A stretch of 64,000 bases of DNA from Motilibacter deserti (GTDB lineage Bacteria > Actinomycetota > Actinomycetes > Motilibacterales > Motilibacteraceae): assembly GCF_011250635.1 (NCBI RefSeq), contig NZ_JAANNP010000004.1:1-64000 (forward strand). Direction: 5' to 3'. The notes below the pieces were generated by a model. That model searched no databases, was not told the origin of the DNA, and worked only from the letters and a program-made list of their open reading frames with translations. Within the stretch, counting starts at the first letter, position 1. The number at the start of each line of letters is the position of its first letter. Of the stretch, positions 30,431 through 39,213 are shown piece after piece. A program made the translations under genes and the position numbers.

Positions 30431-31522
30431 CAGCAGGAGCAGCAGCACCGCGGCGACGAGGTAGGCGTCCGCGACCAGCTGCGAGAGCCACCACGCCGGC
30501 CGCTCGGGCTCGCGGGGTGGGCCGGGGGCCCACCACATCGGCGCAGCCGCGAAGAGCGCGAAGCCGGCGAGCGCCGCCCGGCGCCGCCCCTCCCGCAGCA
30601 GCAGCGCCAGCGCGGGGACGACCCACACCCAGTGGTGCGTCCAGGAGATCGGCGACACGGCGAGGCCGGTGGCCGCCGTGACGACGACGGCGGCCAGCCA
30701 GTCCTCACGACGCGCGTACGCCGCGGCGAGCGCCAGCCCGAGGGCCCCGGCGAGGGCCGGCAGCAGGAGGTACGCCGACGGCACCTCGGCGGCCCGGCCG
30801 AACACGCGCGCGGCGACCCCGAACGGCGACTGGTTGGACACGTACGTCGCGCCGACCCGGCTGGTGTCGCCGAGGTAGCGGCCCCAGAACGTGGCGGACG
30901 CGCCGGGCGCGAGCGCCCACGCAGCGGCGGAGGCGGCGACGAACGCGACGACGGCGTTGCGCGCCGAGCGGGCACGGCCGGCAGCGAGCAGCAGGAGCAC
31001 GAAGACCGCGGGGGTGAGCTTGACCGCGGCCGCGAGGCCGATCCACATCCCGGCCGGGCGGCCGGAGGAGACCCGCTCGACGTCGCGCAGCACCAGGGCC
31101 ATGAGCAGGAGGTTCACCTGCCCGAGGAACAGCGTGTGCCAGACGGGCTCGAGCAGCAGCGTGGCCGCGACGGCGGCGAGGACGGCCGGCGGGCGTGCCC
31201 CGAGCCCGGCGAGGCGCAGGCCCACGCGGCAGGAGTAGGCGAGGGCCGCGACCGAGGCGAGGTCCCAGCAGAGCCGCGCGGCGGTCTCCGGCACCCATGT
31301 CAAAGGAGTGAAGAGCAGTGCGGCGAACGGCGGATAAGTGAACCAGTGTTCGTCGATCTGCGCGAGGTAGAGCTGAGCGTCCTGAAGGACGGCGGCACCG
31401 CCTCCGCGATAGATGGAGAAGTCGAGGGACTCGTACACAGCGGCGAAGACGACGAGGGCGACGAGCTCGATGGCGAGGAGGACGCGGACGCCGCGCGGGA
31501 ACGAGAGCAGGCAGGTCGGCAT
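29987..31522 (-). CDS. GT87-like membrane glycosyltransferase with long antisense C-terminal extension
   Basis: A 511-residue open frame. Residues 1 to about 365 are a polytopic membrane protein with about ten helices. FSIYRGGGAAVLQDAQLY and WFTYPPFAALLFTPL resemble the first luminal loop of GT87 polyprenyl-phosphate mannosyltransferases (DUF2029), where an Asp/Glu is catalytic. LGQVNLLLMALVLRD and AAAVKLTPAVFVL are also typical. The family usually ends soon after the last helix (AYLVAAVLLLLLLARVP). Here the frame has no stop there and runs about 145 more residues, hydrophilic and Gly/Arg/Glu-rich, through the antisense of the sirtuin gene. That tail is probably not a domain, although it is what the sequence encodes. 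The acceptor sugar is unknown. Confidence 0.75.
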   Translation of the reverse strand: MPTCLLSFPRGVRVLLAIELVALVVFAAVYESLDFSIYRGGGAAVLQDAQLYLAQIDEHWFTYPPFAALLFTPLTWVPETAARLCWDLASVAALAYSCRVGLRLAGLGARPPAVLAAVAATLLLEPVWHTLFLGQVNLLLMALVLRDVERVSSGRPAGMWIGLAAAVKLTPAVFVLLLLAAGRARSARNAVVAFVAASAAAWALAPGASATFWGRYLGDTSRVGATYVSNQSPFGVAARVFGRAAEVPSAYLLLPALAGALGLALAAAYARREDWLAAVVVTAATGLAVSPISWTHHWVWVVPALALLLREGRRRAALAGFALFAAAPMWWAPGPPREPERPAWWLSQLVADAYLVAAVLLLLLLARVPGPALARVEGDQRRKHLADRGPDDGVRGVVVGRLALVEHHERGARGLRGTGQGGGGQHLQGRADGEEEVARAGGVEGPGEDAGVEVLAEAHRGGLEHAATDEAGRVLVPRDYPLERLAHGDVPPATQALGFPHRPVQLEDELR

Positions 31523-31640
31523 GGCGTCACCGTCGCGAGGCAGGCTCCGGCGGGCGTCGGGCCACGGGCCACAGGACGGGGCGGGCGCTCGCCTCCGGGA
31601 GTACGCCCCGAGGCGGATGTGCGCCCGCGCTGTGCGCGGC

Positions 31641-31653
31641 TACGCTCCGGCGC
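31641..31653 (+). promoter_or_regulatory. -10 box of a leaderless promoter (histidine kinase)
   Basis: TACGCT at 31641-31646 ends 7 bases before the GTG at 31654; no SD sequence. Confidence 0.5.
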
Positions 31654-32841
31654 GTGCTCCCACGGTGGCCCGAGGCGGCCCGGGCGAGGCTTCCGGGCCG
31701 GCGGCCCGTCCACGTCGTCGCGGCGCGCCTGGTGGCCGTAGCCCTGCTCTGCACCCTGCTCCTGGCGGCGCTGGCGGGGTACGCCGGCGCGGTCCTCGAC
31801 GACCCGTCCCTGGTGCTCGTCGCGTTCTGCTGGGCGGCCGGTGTCGCGCTGCGCCGTCACCCGGTCGCGATGCTCGTCGTGCAGCTCGCCGTCCTGCCGG
31901 TCGCGCTGTTCCTCAGCGACGACGGGCTGGCGCCCGTCCTGCAGCTGCTCGCGGTCGCCGCGGCCCTGGCCCTCGTGTCGGCGCTGCTACCGCCGCGCCG
32001 GTCGCTGACCGTCGCGGCGGTAGCGTTAGTCGCCGTCGGCGCCCTGCTGCCGGGCCGCCCGTCCGAGGGTGTCGCGGGGGGCCTGGACGTGGTCGTCGCC
32101 GAGACCTTCCTCGCCGTGCTGCTGGCGCTGGCCTGGCTCGCGGGCTACACCGTGCTCGAGCGGCGCCGGCACGCCGCCCTGCTGCGGGAGCAGGCGACGC
32201 ACGAGGCGGTGATCGCCGAGCGGCTGCGGATCGCGCGCGAGCTGCACGACGCCGTGGCCCACAGCATCGGCGTCATCGCCATCCAGGCCGGGGTCGGCAG
32301 CCGGGTTCTCGACACCCAGCCGGAGGAGGCGCGCAACGCGTTGACGACGATCGAGCAGACCAGCCGGGAGACGCTCGCCGGGCTGCGTCGCACGGTGACG
32401 TCGCTGCGTGCGAGCGAGGGCGGCGCCGGCCGGGACGAGGCGGCGTACGCCCCGGCTCCCGGCCTCGACGGCCTCGAACGGCTCGTTGCCGGGGCCGCGG
32501 ACGCCGGCGTCGCCGTCGAGCTGAGATGGGAGGGGGAGCGGCGGGCCCCTCCTGGCGAGATCGAGCTCGCGGCGTACCGGATCGTGCAGGAGGCGGTGAC
32601 GAACGTGGTGCGGCACGCCGCCACCGACCACTGCGTGGTCACCGTCGTGCAGGGCGAGGACGCGCTGACCGTCGACGTGGCGGACTCGGGGGCGGGCACG
32701 GGGACGACCGAACCGGGCTTCGGACTCGTGGGCATGCGCGAGCGCGTCGACCTGCTCCACGGCGACCTGCGGGCGGGGCCGCGGGCCGAGGGCGGGTTCC
32801 GCGTCACAGCACGGCTCCCGTTGCCGGACGGACCGGCGTGA
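31654..32841 (+). CDS. Sensor histidine kinase (NarL/DesK-type)
   Basis: A 395-residue kinase. Residues about 22-170 hold five or so membrane helices with very short loops, so the signal is probably sensed in the membrane. The dimerisation and phosphoacceptor domain is HisKA_3-type, with the His in RIARELHDAVAHSIGVIAIQAG. The ATPase domain has EAVTNVVRHAAT (N box), VADSGAGTG and GFGLVGMRERV. The GTG start sits behind a leaderless-type -10 box. The next gene is its response regulator, whose GTG start overlaps the stop as GTGA. The signal is unknown. Confidence 0.92.
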   Translation: MLPRWPEAARARLPGRRPVHVVAARLVAVALLCTLLLAALAGYAGAVLDDPSLVLVAFCWAAGVALRRHPVAMLVVQLAVLPVALFLSDDGLAPVLQLLAVAAALALVSALLPPRRSLTVAAVALVAVGALLPGRPSEGVAGGLDVVVAETFLAVLLALAWLAGYTVLERRRHAALLREQATHEAVIAERLRIARELHDAVAHSIGVIAIQAGVGSRVLDTQPEEARNALTTIEQTSRETLAGLRRTVTSLRASEGGAGRDEAAYAPAPGLDGLERLVAGAADAGVAVELRWEGERRAPPGEIELAAYRIVQEAVTNVVRHAATDHCVVTVVQGEDALTVDVADSGAGTGTTEPGFGLVGMRERVDLLHGDLRAGPRAEGGFRVTARLPLPDGPA

Positions 32842-33545
32842 CGAGCGGCGGCGGTATGGATGACGTCGCGGAGCTCGAGCCGGTGGGCCGGGCCCTGCGG
32901 GTCGTGCTCGCCGACGACCAGCCGCTCGTCCGCGCCGGGCTGCGCGTGCTCATCGCCGACCAGCCCGACCTCGCCGTGGTCGCCGAGGCGGGCACCGGCC
33001 TTGAAGCGGTGGCAGCCGCGCGCGAGCTGCAGCCCGACGTCGTCCTGATGGACGTCCGCATGCCCCGGCTCGACGGCATCGAGGCGACGCGCCGCATCCT
33101 GGCCGAGCCCACCCGCACGCGAGTGGCTGTGCTGACGACGTTCGACGACGAGGAGTACGTCTATGGCGCGCTGCGCGCCGGGGCGAGCGGGTTCTTCGTC
33201 AAGGACATGCCGCTGGAGGCCATCCTCGACGGCATCCGAGTCGTCGCGGCCGGTGACGCGCTGCTCGCCCCCGCGGTGACGCGCCGGCTGATCGCCGACC
33301 TGGTCGACCGGCCGTCCCGACCCGTCGCGGCGCCCGCGCTGGAGCGGGTGTCCCCGCGCGAGCGCGAGGTACTCGCCCTCGTCGGCCGTGGGCTGTCCAA
33401 CGCCGAGATCGCCGACGAGCTCGTCATCACGGTGGCGACCGCGAAGGCGCACGTCGCGCGTCTGCTGACCAAGCTCGACGCCCGCGACCGGGTCCAGCTG
33501 GTCATCCTCGCCTACGAGTGCGGGCTCGTCGGCGGCCCGCGCTAG
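32838..33545 (+). CDS. LuxR-family response regulator
   Basis: A 235-residue NarL-type regulator. The receiver domain has ADDQPLVRAG (acidic pair), the phosphorylated Asp in DVVLMDVRMPRLDG, Thr in LTTFDDEEY and Lys in FFVKDMP. The C-terminal HTH has VSPREREVLALVGRGLSNAEIADEL and VATAKAHVARLLTKL. GTG at 32838 overlaps the kinase stop by four bases (GTGA), which favours translational coupling. An in-frame ATG at 32856 would remove six residues and cannot be excluded. Confidence 0.92.
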   Translation: MTSGGGMDDVAELEPVGRALRVVLADDQPLVRAGLRVLIADQPDLAVVAEAGTGLEAVAAARELQPDVVLMDVRMPRLDGIEATRRILAEPTRTRVAVLTTFDDEEYVYGALRAGASGFFVKDMPLEAILDGIRVVAAGDALLAPAVTRRLIADLVDRPSRPVAAPALERVSPREREVLALVGRGLSNAEIADELVITVATAKAHVARLLTKLDARDRVQLVILAYECGLVGGPR

Positions 33546-33571
33546 CTGTCAGAGATAGCGCTCGTCCCACG

Positions 33572-34639
33572 CTAGGAGCGCAGGAACCGGTCGACGAACC
33601 GCTCCGTCGCGTGGCCGTCGTCCAGGTGGCAGAAGCGCTCGCGGAAGCGGGCGTACGCGGCGGCGTGCTCACGGTGCCCGCGCTCGACGTCCCGCAGCTG
33701 CTCGACGAGCGCGTCGGACGTGGTCACCACCGGGCCGGGCGGGTCGGCCGTGGGGTCGAAGTAGAAGCCGCGCAGCTCGTCGCGGTAGCGCTCGAGGTCG
33801 TAGGCGAACAGCACCAGCGGCTTGCCCGTGACGGCGAAGTCGAACATCGTCGAGGAGTAGTCGGTGACCATCGCGTCGGCGGCGAGGTAGAGCTCGGCGA
33901 CGTCGGCGTGGTGCGACACGTCGCGCACCCGGGGAGACGTGCGCGGGCGCATCCTTCCGGTGAGCTTGTAGTGCAGCCGAACGAGCAGCACGACGTCCGG
34001 CCCCAGCTCGGCGGTGGCCGCGTCGACGTCCAGTGCGAGCGGGTCGGCGTCCACCGCCCCCTCCCAGAACGCGTCGTCGCGCCAGGTGGGGGTGTAGAGC
34101 ACGGCCGTCTGGCCCTCCTCGACGCCCAGCTCGCGGCGTACGCGACGGCGGATGTCGTCCGCACCGGGGGAGCGCAGCACGTCGTTGCGCGGGTAGCCGG
34201 TCTCCAGCACCTCGCCCTCCCAGCGGAACGCTCCACGCAGCACCTGCGTGCTGTAGGCGTTGGGGGAGAGCAGGACGTCCCAGCGGTCGACGTCCTCGGA
34301 CAGGTGCTCGAGCAGCCCGGGCGGCCCCCAGAGCACGTCCGCGTGGATGCGCTTGAGCGGCGTCCCGTGCCAGGTCTGCACGTACGTCGCGCCGGGACGC
34401 TTGGCCCAGTCCATCTCCAGGTGGCTGTTGGACACGACCAGGTCGGCCGACTCGAGCGCCCGCACCGCCTCCGGGGTGTAGATCTCGACCGTCGCGACGG
34501 TCGCCGGGAACGTCGCGGCGTGCTCGGGGTCGGACAGCCAGCAGTGCTCGGCGTCGGGCGCCTGCTCGAGCAGCGCCTCGTGGACGGCCCGCGGGCTGTC
34601 CGAGTAGCGCCCGTTGAAGCTGTTGTAGACCACGCGCAC
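33572..34639 (-). CDS. CDP-glycerol glycerophosphotransferase family protein
   Basis: A 355-residue protein of the TagB/TagF family, which transfers glycerol phosphate (or a related polyol phosphate) from CDP-glycerol to a wall teichoic-acid-like polymer at the inner membrane face. Visible family marks are TYVQTWHGTPLKRIHAD, TGYPRNDVL, LYTPTWRDDAFW, LLVRLHYKLT and the DAMVTDYSSTMFDFAV block, which holds catalytic and substrate residues. The protein has only the single transferase domain, no membrane anchor. GTG at 34639 is chosen because GGAGGA stands 7 bases before it and the family often begins with RVVYNSF; GTG at 34657 (GGGAGG 9 bases before) is an alternative. No other teichoic acid gene is adjacent. 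Confidence 0.88.
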   Translation of the reverse strand: MRVVYNSFNGRYSDSPRAVHEALLEQAPDAEHCWLSDPEHAATFPATVATVEIYTPEAVRALESADLVVSNSHLEMDWAKRPGATYVQTWHGTPLKRIHADVLWGPPGLLEHLSEDVDRWDVLLSPNAYSTQVLRGAFRWEGEVLETGYPRNDVLRSPGADDIRRRVRRELGVEEGQTAVLYTPTWRDDAFWEGAVDADPLALDVDAATAELGPDVVLLVRLHYKLTGRMRPRTSPRVRDVSHHADVAELYLAADAMVTDYSSTMFDFAVTGKPLVLFAYDLERYRDELRGFYFDPTADPPGPVVTTSDALVEQLRDVERGHREHAAAYARFRERFCHLDDGHATERFVDRFLRS

Positions 34640-34721
34640 CGCTGAGTCCTCCGTCACTCGATCCGGCCTCCCGGCTGCGGGAGACCGTTCACCTCGAGCC
34701 GGAGACACCGAAGAGTACGGG

Positions 34722-34841
34722 TCAGTCGTCCTCGCCGGGCTCGCCGTCGCCCGGGGGCCCGACCCGGACGCGTCCCGGCACGTACACGTGCTCGCTCGCG
34801 CCGCGGTCCTGCTCGGCCACCCGGCGGGAGATCTCTCCCAC
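34722..34841 (-). CDS. Small acidic protein, unknown
   Basis: A 39-residue predicted protein: a short helical N-terminus (GEISRRVAEQDRGASEH), then VYVPGRVRVGPP and an acidic tail ending GEDD. AAGGAGG followed 8 bases later by GTG gives a strong start, better than the ATG at 34859 in the same frame. No family is recognised. The good SD and the distinct composition argue that it is translated. Confidence 0.55.
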   Translation of the reverse strand: MGEISRRVAEQDRGASEHVYVPGRVRVGPPGDGEPGEDD

Positions 34842-34972
34842 TCCGCCCACCTCCTTCATCCTGCTGACAGGAGGGCCTGTGTCCGACATCACGTACATCA
34901 GGAGAACGCCGAGGCCGCCGAGGAGGGGCTCGACGCGCCGGACGTGCTCTTCCTGTCTACCTCCGAATCCGG

Positions 34973-35767
34973 TCAGGGGACGACCGCAGGGCGGGGGGCG
35001 GGCGCGGCGCCGTCCCCGTCGGCCTCCGCGGACTCGCGCGCGTCGCGGCGCAGCAGGACGAACCAGCCGACCAGGGCGACGCCGATGAAGACGAACCATT
35101 GGAACGCGTAGGCGAGGTTGATGCCGACGTCGGCCTCGGGCAGGTCCAGCGCCTGCGGGGCCTGCGCCGGCGCCGGGGTCTCGGCCGAGCGCTGGACGTA
35201 GCCGGCGTACGCCTGGCCGACCGACAGCTGCGGGACCAGCCGGGTCGGGGCGATGCGGGTGACGGTCGGGAAGCCGCCGACCTGCTCGAGCCGGGACTGG
35301 CGCTCGTTCGACGGCTCCGAGGCCCGGATCTGCCCCACCAGCGTCACCGTCCCGGACGGCGGCGCGGGGACGTCGGGCGCGGTCGTCGCGCTCGCCCCGG
35401 CGGGCACGAAGCCCCGGTCGACCAGGAGGACGGGGCCCGTGGCCGGCCGCAGCGGGACGAGGACGTGGAAGCCGCGCTCGCCGTCCTGGCTGCGGTTGCG
35501 CACCAGCACGGTCTTGTCCGGGAGGTACGTCCCCGTCAGCGTGACCTGGCGCCACTGCACCCGCTTGGCCGGCTCGGCGTCGACGGCGAGCAGGTCGCCC
35601 GCCGGGACCGGCTCGGCGCGGGCGGCCGCGGCGATCGCGTCGTTGGACGCCCACTTGCCCTCCGCGCGGTGCCACTGCCAGAGCCCGAGGCGCGCGAAGA
35701 CCAGGCACAGGATGACGACCACCACGCTCAGCCCGATCCAGCGCGGCTGCCGGAGGGTGCGCAGCAC
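34973..35767 (-). CDS. SURF1 family protein (cytochrome oxidase assembly)
   Basis: A 264-residue protein with the SURF1 layout. One membrane helix stands at the N-terminus (residues 11-31, then LGLWQWHRAEGK), a soluble extracytoplasmic domain follows with VQWRQVTLTGTYLPDKTVLVRNR and PVLLVDRGFVP, and a second helix lies near the end (NLAYAFQWFVFIGVALVGW). SURF1 proteins help assemble the heme a-containing oxidase. The GTG start lies behind a TACCGT -10 box by 6 bases. It is divergent from moaA, with only 26 bases between the starts, so both -10 boxes are packed together. Confidence 0.93.
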   Translation of the reverse strand: MLRTLRQPRWIGLSVVVVILCLVFARLGLWQWHRAEGKWASNDAIAAAARAEPVPAGDLLAVDAEPAKRVQWRQVTLTGTYLPDKTVLVRNRSQDGERGFHVLVPLRPATGPVLLVDRGFVPAGASATTAPDVPAPPSGTVTLVGQIRASEPSNERQSRLEQVGGFPTVTRIAPTRLVPQLSVGQAYAGYVQRSAETPAPAQAPQALDLPEADVGINLAYAFQWFVFIGVALVGWFVLLRRDARESAEADGDGAAPAPRPAVVP

Positions 35768-35779
35768 CCCTCGACGGTA
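35768..35779 (-). promoter_or_regulatory. -10 box of a leaderless promoter (SURF1 gene)
   Basis: Minus-strand TACCGT (35779 to 35774) ends 6 bases before the GTG at 35767; no SD sequence. Confidence 0.45.
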
Positions 35780-35781
35780 CC

Positions 35782-35793
35782 TAGGCTGGGGGC
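35782..35793 (+). promoter_or_regulatory. -10 box of a leaderless promoter (moaA)
   Basis: TAGGCT at 35782-35787 ends 6 bases before the ATG at 35794; the ATG has no SD sequence. The -10 boxes of the two divergent genes are only two bases apart. Confidence 0.5.
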
Positions 35794-36786
35794 ATGCTCT
35801 CGGATCGGTACGGCCGCGTCGCGACCTCGCTGCGCGTGTCCCTCACCGACCGCTGCAACCTGCGCTGCACCTACTGCATGCCGGCCGAGGGCCTGGACTG
35901 GCTGCCCAAGCCGCACCTGCTCACCGACGACGAGGTCGTCCGCATCGTGTCGGTGGCGGTCGGCCTCGGCGTGCGGGACGTGCGCCTGACCGGCGGCGAG
36001 CCGCTGCTACGCCGCGGGCTGGTGGGGCTGGTCGAGCGGCTCGCGGCGCTCACCCCGCGGCCGGCGCTCTCGGTCACGACGAACGCGGTCGGGCTCGAGC
36101 GGCTCGCCGCGCCGCTCGCCGCGGCCGGCCTGGACCGGGTCAATGTGTCGCTCGACACCCTCGACGCCGCCCGGTTCCGCGCCATCACCCACCGCGACCG
36201 GCTCGACGACGTCCTCCGCGGCCTCGCGGCAGCCCACGCGGCGGGCCTCTCGCCGGTCAAGGTCAACTCCGTGCTGCTGCGCGGGGTCAACGACGACGAG
36301 GCAGCCGCGCTCACGCGCTGGGCGCTGGGGGAGGGCTACGAGCCGCGCTTCATCGAGCAGATGCCGCTGGACGCCCAGCACGGGTGGAAGCGCGAGGAGA
36401 TGGTGACCGCCGCCGAGATCCTCGAGCTGCTGGGCCGCGAGCTCGAGCTCGAGCCGGACCCGGCGCACCGCGGCAGCGCCCCGGCCGAGCGCTGGGTGGT
36501 GCGCGAGGCGGGCCGGCTGCTCGGGCTGGTCGGCGTGGTCGGGTCGGTCACCCGCCCGTTCTGCGGCGCGTGCGACCGCATCCGGCTCACCGCCGACGGC
36601 CAGGTCCGCAACTGCCTGTTCTCCCAGGACGAGGTGGACCTGCGGGCGGCCCTGCGGACGGGGGCCGACGACGCGGCCATCGCGAACCTGCTGCGCGGTG
36701 CGGTCCAGGTCAAGCGGGCCGGGCACGGCATCGACGAGCCGGGCTTCCTGCAGCCGCCGCGGCCGATGTCCGCGATCGGCGGCTGA
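35794..36786 (+). CDS. moaA: GTP 3',8-cyclase MoaA (molybdenum cofactor synthesis)
   Basis: A 330-residue radical-SAM enzyme that makes the first intermediate of molybdopterin from GTP. The radical cluster is CNLRCTYC near residue 21-28. The second cluster uses FCGACDRIRLTADGQVRNC at about residues 252-270. The LTGGEPLLR block and the C-terminal GG, needed for work with MoaC, are present. Length is typical. No other molybdenum cofactor gene is in the window. Confidence 0.95.
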   Translation: MLSDRYGRVATSLRVSLTDRCNLRCTYCMPAEGLDWLPKPHLLTDDEVVRIVSVAVGLGVRDVRLTGGEPLLRRGLVGLVERLAALTPRPALSVTTNAVGLERLAAPLAAAGLDRVNVSLDTLDAARFRAITHRDRLDDVLRGLAAAHAAGLSPVKVNSVLLRGVNDDEAAALTRWALGEGYEPRFIEQMPLDAQHGWKREEMVTAAEILELLGRELELEPDPAHRGSAPAERWVVREAGRLLGLVGVVGSVTRPFCGACDRIRLTADGQVRNCLFSQDEVDLRAALRTGADDAAIANLLRGAVQVKRAGHGIDEPGFLQPPRPMSAIGG

Positions 36787-36826
36787 CGCTTCCCTGCGCC
36801 GTCCGGGCGACGCCCGCGCTGCGGCT

Positions 36827-36881
36827 TTGACTGCAGGAGTACGGAACCGTACCGTACTGAAGTACGGAACCGTTCCGTACT
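36827..36881 (+). promoter_or_regulatory. Autoregulated promoter with two 21-bp TetR-type operators
   Basis: A -35 TTGACT (36827-36832) and -10 TACCGT (36850-36855) stand 17 bases apart. Two 21-base repeats starting AGTACGGAACCGT lie at 36838-36858 and 36861-36881, 23 bases apart. The second is a perfect palindrome; the first differs in a few bases. The first covers the -10 box, so bound repressor should block the tetR gene that follows. Confidence 0.8.
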
Positions 36882-36897
36882 CCGGGAGGTGGCCGGG

Positions 36898-37455
36898 ATG
36901 ACCCCGAACGACACGAGCCGGGAGGCCGAGCTCTGCCGCGCCGCCCTGGACCTGCTCGTCGAGGTGGGCTACGAGGCGTTTTCGATGGACGCGCTCGCCA
37001 AGCGCGCGCACGCGAGCAAGGCGACGATCTACCGCCGATGGGCCGGCAAGCCCGAGCTCATCGTCGAGGCGCTCGCCCACGAGCACCGGCCGGAGGACCT
37101 CCCGGACACGGGCGAGCTGCGCGGGGACCTCTTGGCGTTCCTGCTCGGCTTCACCCGAGGTGACCGGGCGCCGGAGATCTTCGCCGCCGTCGCGCACGCC
37201 GTCCGCACCGACCCGCGCATGTGCGCCGCCGTGCAGGAGCGGCTCGCCGAGCCGCACCGGCGCACGAGCGTTCAGCTGGTCGAGCGCGCCGTCGCCCGCG
37301 GCGAGCTCGCCCCGCGCGCCCTCGAGCTGGGCCTCTTCCACGACATCGGCCCGTCGCTCGTGCTCAGCCGGCTGACTGCCGGCCAGAGCGTCGACGAGGC
37401 CTTCTGCGCCGAGGTCGTCGACACCGTGCTGCTGCCGGTCCTGCGGCAGAGCTGA
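36898..37455 (+). CDS. TetR family regulator
   Basis: A 185-residue regulator. Residues 8-60 form the TetR HTH, with DALAKRAHASKATIYRRWAGKPELI as helix-turn-helix. A helical ligand domain fills the rest. The ATG at 36898 has GGGAGG 8 bases upstream; the ORF could begin three codons earlier at a GTG with no SD of its own. Two palindromes overlap its promoter, so it probably represses itself and, by context, the MFS exporter gene that follows 126 bases later. The ligand is unknown. Confidence 0.92.
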   Translation: MTPNDTSREAELCRAALDLLVEVGYEAFSMDALAKRAHASKATIYRRWAGKPELIVEALAHEHRPEDLPDTGELRGDLLAFLLGFTRGDRAPEIFAAVAHAVRTDPRMCAAVQERLAEPHRRTSVQLVERAVARGELAPRALELGLFHDIGPSLVLSRLTAGQSVDEAFCAEVVDTVLLPVLRQS

Positions 37456-37581
37456 CCCGCCGCGATCGGCTGCAGCCCTGGCCGGCTGCACCGCCGCCTC
37501 GCTGCGGTGCTCCATTGCCGCGCCGTGCGCGGCCCCTTCCGCGCTCCGGCGCGTACCTGCAATCCGACGTAAGGAACCCGC

Positions 37582-39066
37582 GTGTCCACTGCTGCAACCG
37601 GCTCGCCCACGACGCAGGCGGCGCCACCCGACCCTCGCCGCTGGTGGGCGCTCGCCGTCATCGCCCTCGCCCAGCTCATGGTCGTGCTCGACGGCACGAT
37701 CGTGAACATCGCGCTGCCCGACGCGCAGCGCGAGCTCGGCATCTCCGACGTCGACCGGCAGTGGGTCGTCACGGCGTACGCCCTGGCCTTCGGCGGCCTG
37801 CTGCTCCTCGGCGGGCGCATCGCCGACTACTGGGGCCGCAAGCGCACCTTCGTCGTCGGCATGGCGGGCTTCGCGATCGCGTCCGCAGTCGGCGGCCTCG
37901 CGCAGACCGGCTTCGAGCTGTACGCGGCCCGCGCCCTGCAGGGCGTCTTCGGCGCGCTGCTGGCCCCCGCGTCGCTCGCGCTGCTGACCGTCACGTTCAC
38001 CGAGGGCAGGGAGCGGGCGAAGGCGTTCGGCGTCTACGGCGCCATCGCCGGCGGTGGCGCGGCCATCGGCCTCGTCCTCGGCGGAGTCCTCACCGAGTAC
38101 GCCGACTGGCGCTGGTGCCTGCTCGTCAACATCCCCGTCGCCGCCATCGCGGTGGCCGCGGCCATTCCGCTGGTGTCCGAGAGCAAGGCCCACGGCGACA
38201 CCCGCTACGACGTCCCCGGCGCGGTCGTCGTGACCGCCGGCCTCGTCGCCCTGGTCTACGGCTTTACCAAGGCCGGCGAGGAGGCGTACGGCTGGAGCTC
38301 GGCGGTCTCGCTCGGCTTCATCGCGGCCGGCGTCGTCCTGCTCGCGGTCTTCGTCGTCATCGAGAAGCGCAGCAACCACCCGCTGCTGCCGCTGCGGATC
38401 CCGTTGCACCCCTCGCGCGGCGGCACCTACATCGCCTCGCTGCTCGCGGGCGCCGGCCTGCTCGGCGCGCTGCTCTTCCTGACCTTCTACTTCCAGATCG
38501 TCCTGGGCTACAGCCCGATCAAGTCCGGCATCGCCTCGCTCCCGCTGACCGCGGCCGTGCTCGCGACCGCCGGCTTCGCGACCGCGATGATGACGCGTAC
38601 GGGACCGAAGCCGCTCATGGCCGCCGGCGGCCTCGTCGCCGCGTCCGGCATGGCCGTGCTGTCCCAGATCGGCGTCGAGAGCGCGTACGCCACGCACGTC
38701 CTGCCGGGGCTCGTCCTCATCGGCATCGGGCTCGGCCTGCTGTTCGTGCCGCTGTCCAACGTCGCCCTGGTCGGAGTGGAGGAGCACGACGCGGGCGCCG
38801 CGAGCGCGCTCATCAACGCCACGCAGCAGGTCGGCGGCGCGGTCGGCACGGCGCTGCTGAGCTCGTTCTACTCCAGCTCGGTCACGAGCTACCTGGAGAG
38901 CCACGCGCCCAGCCCCGCGCTGCAGTTCGAGGCGTTCGTGCACGGATACAGCACGGCGTTCTGGTGGGGCGCCGCGATCCTCGCGCTGGCTGCCGCCGTC
39001 GTCCTGGCGCTGGTGCGGGTGACGAAGGAGGAGCTGCCGACGGACGCGGTCGTCCACGTCGGCTGA
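37582..39066 (+). CDS. MFS drug/proton exporter, DHA2 (14-helix) type
   Basis: A 494-residue transporter with 14 predicted helices. LMVVLDGTIVNIALPDAQ is the motif D1 typical of DHA2 exporters. RIADYWGRKRT is motif A, RALQGVFGALLAPASLALL motif B and AIAGGGAAIGLVLGGVLTEY motif C, found in exporters. Such proteins pump toxic or antibiotic compounds in exchange for protons. The GTG start follows AAGGA by 6 bases. It lies in line behind a TetR gene, so it is a likely target of that repressor. A very strong hairpin terminator follows. Confidence 0.92.
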   Translation: MSTAATGSPTTQAAPPDPRRWWALAVIALAQLMVVLDGTIVNIALPDAQRELGISDVDRQWVVTAYALAFGGLLLLGGRIADYWGRKRTFVVGMAGFAIASAVGGLAQTGFELYAARALQGVFGALLAPASLALLTVTFTEGRERAKAFGVYGAIAGGGAAIGLVLGGVLTEYADWRWCLLVNIPVAAIAVAAAIPLVSESKAHGDTRYDVPGAVVVTAGLVALVYGFTKAGEEAYGWSSAVSLGFIAAGVVLLAVFVVIEKRSNHPLLPLRIPLHPSRGGTYIASLLAGAGLLGALLFLTFYFQIVLGYSPIKSGIASLPLTAAVLATAGFATAMMTRTGPKPLMAAGGLVAASGMAVLSQIGVESAYATHVLPGLVLIGIGLGLLFVPLSNVALVGVEEHDAGAASALINATQQVGGAVGTALLSSFYSSSVTSYLESHAPSPALQFEAFVHGYSTAFWWGAAILALAAAVVLALVRVTKEELPTDAVVHVG

Positions 39067-39080
39067 GCCGGGCTCGGCAG

Positions 39081-39112
39081 GCCCCCGGGAGCAGCTGCGC
39101 TGCCCCGGGGGC
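39081..39112 (+). terminator. Terminator after the MFS exporter gene
   Basis: Nine base pairs GCCCCCGGG/CCCGGGGGC, then one bulged A, then five more pairs (GCAGC/GCTGC) around a 3-base loop. It begins 14 bases after the stop codon. Confidence 0.9.
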
Positions 39113-39213
39113 GATGCCGGGCTGCCACGGGGGAGGCCGCCCGGCACCGCACCACACGCTCCGACGGGGGTGCGAAGCGCGTAGGAGCAGTGAAGCACTA
39201 ACCGGCGCCGAGG

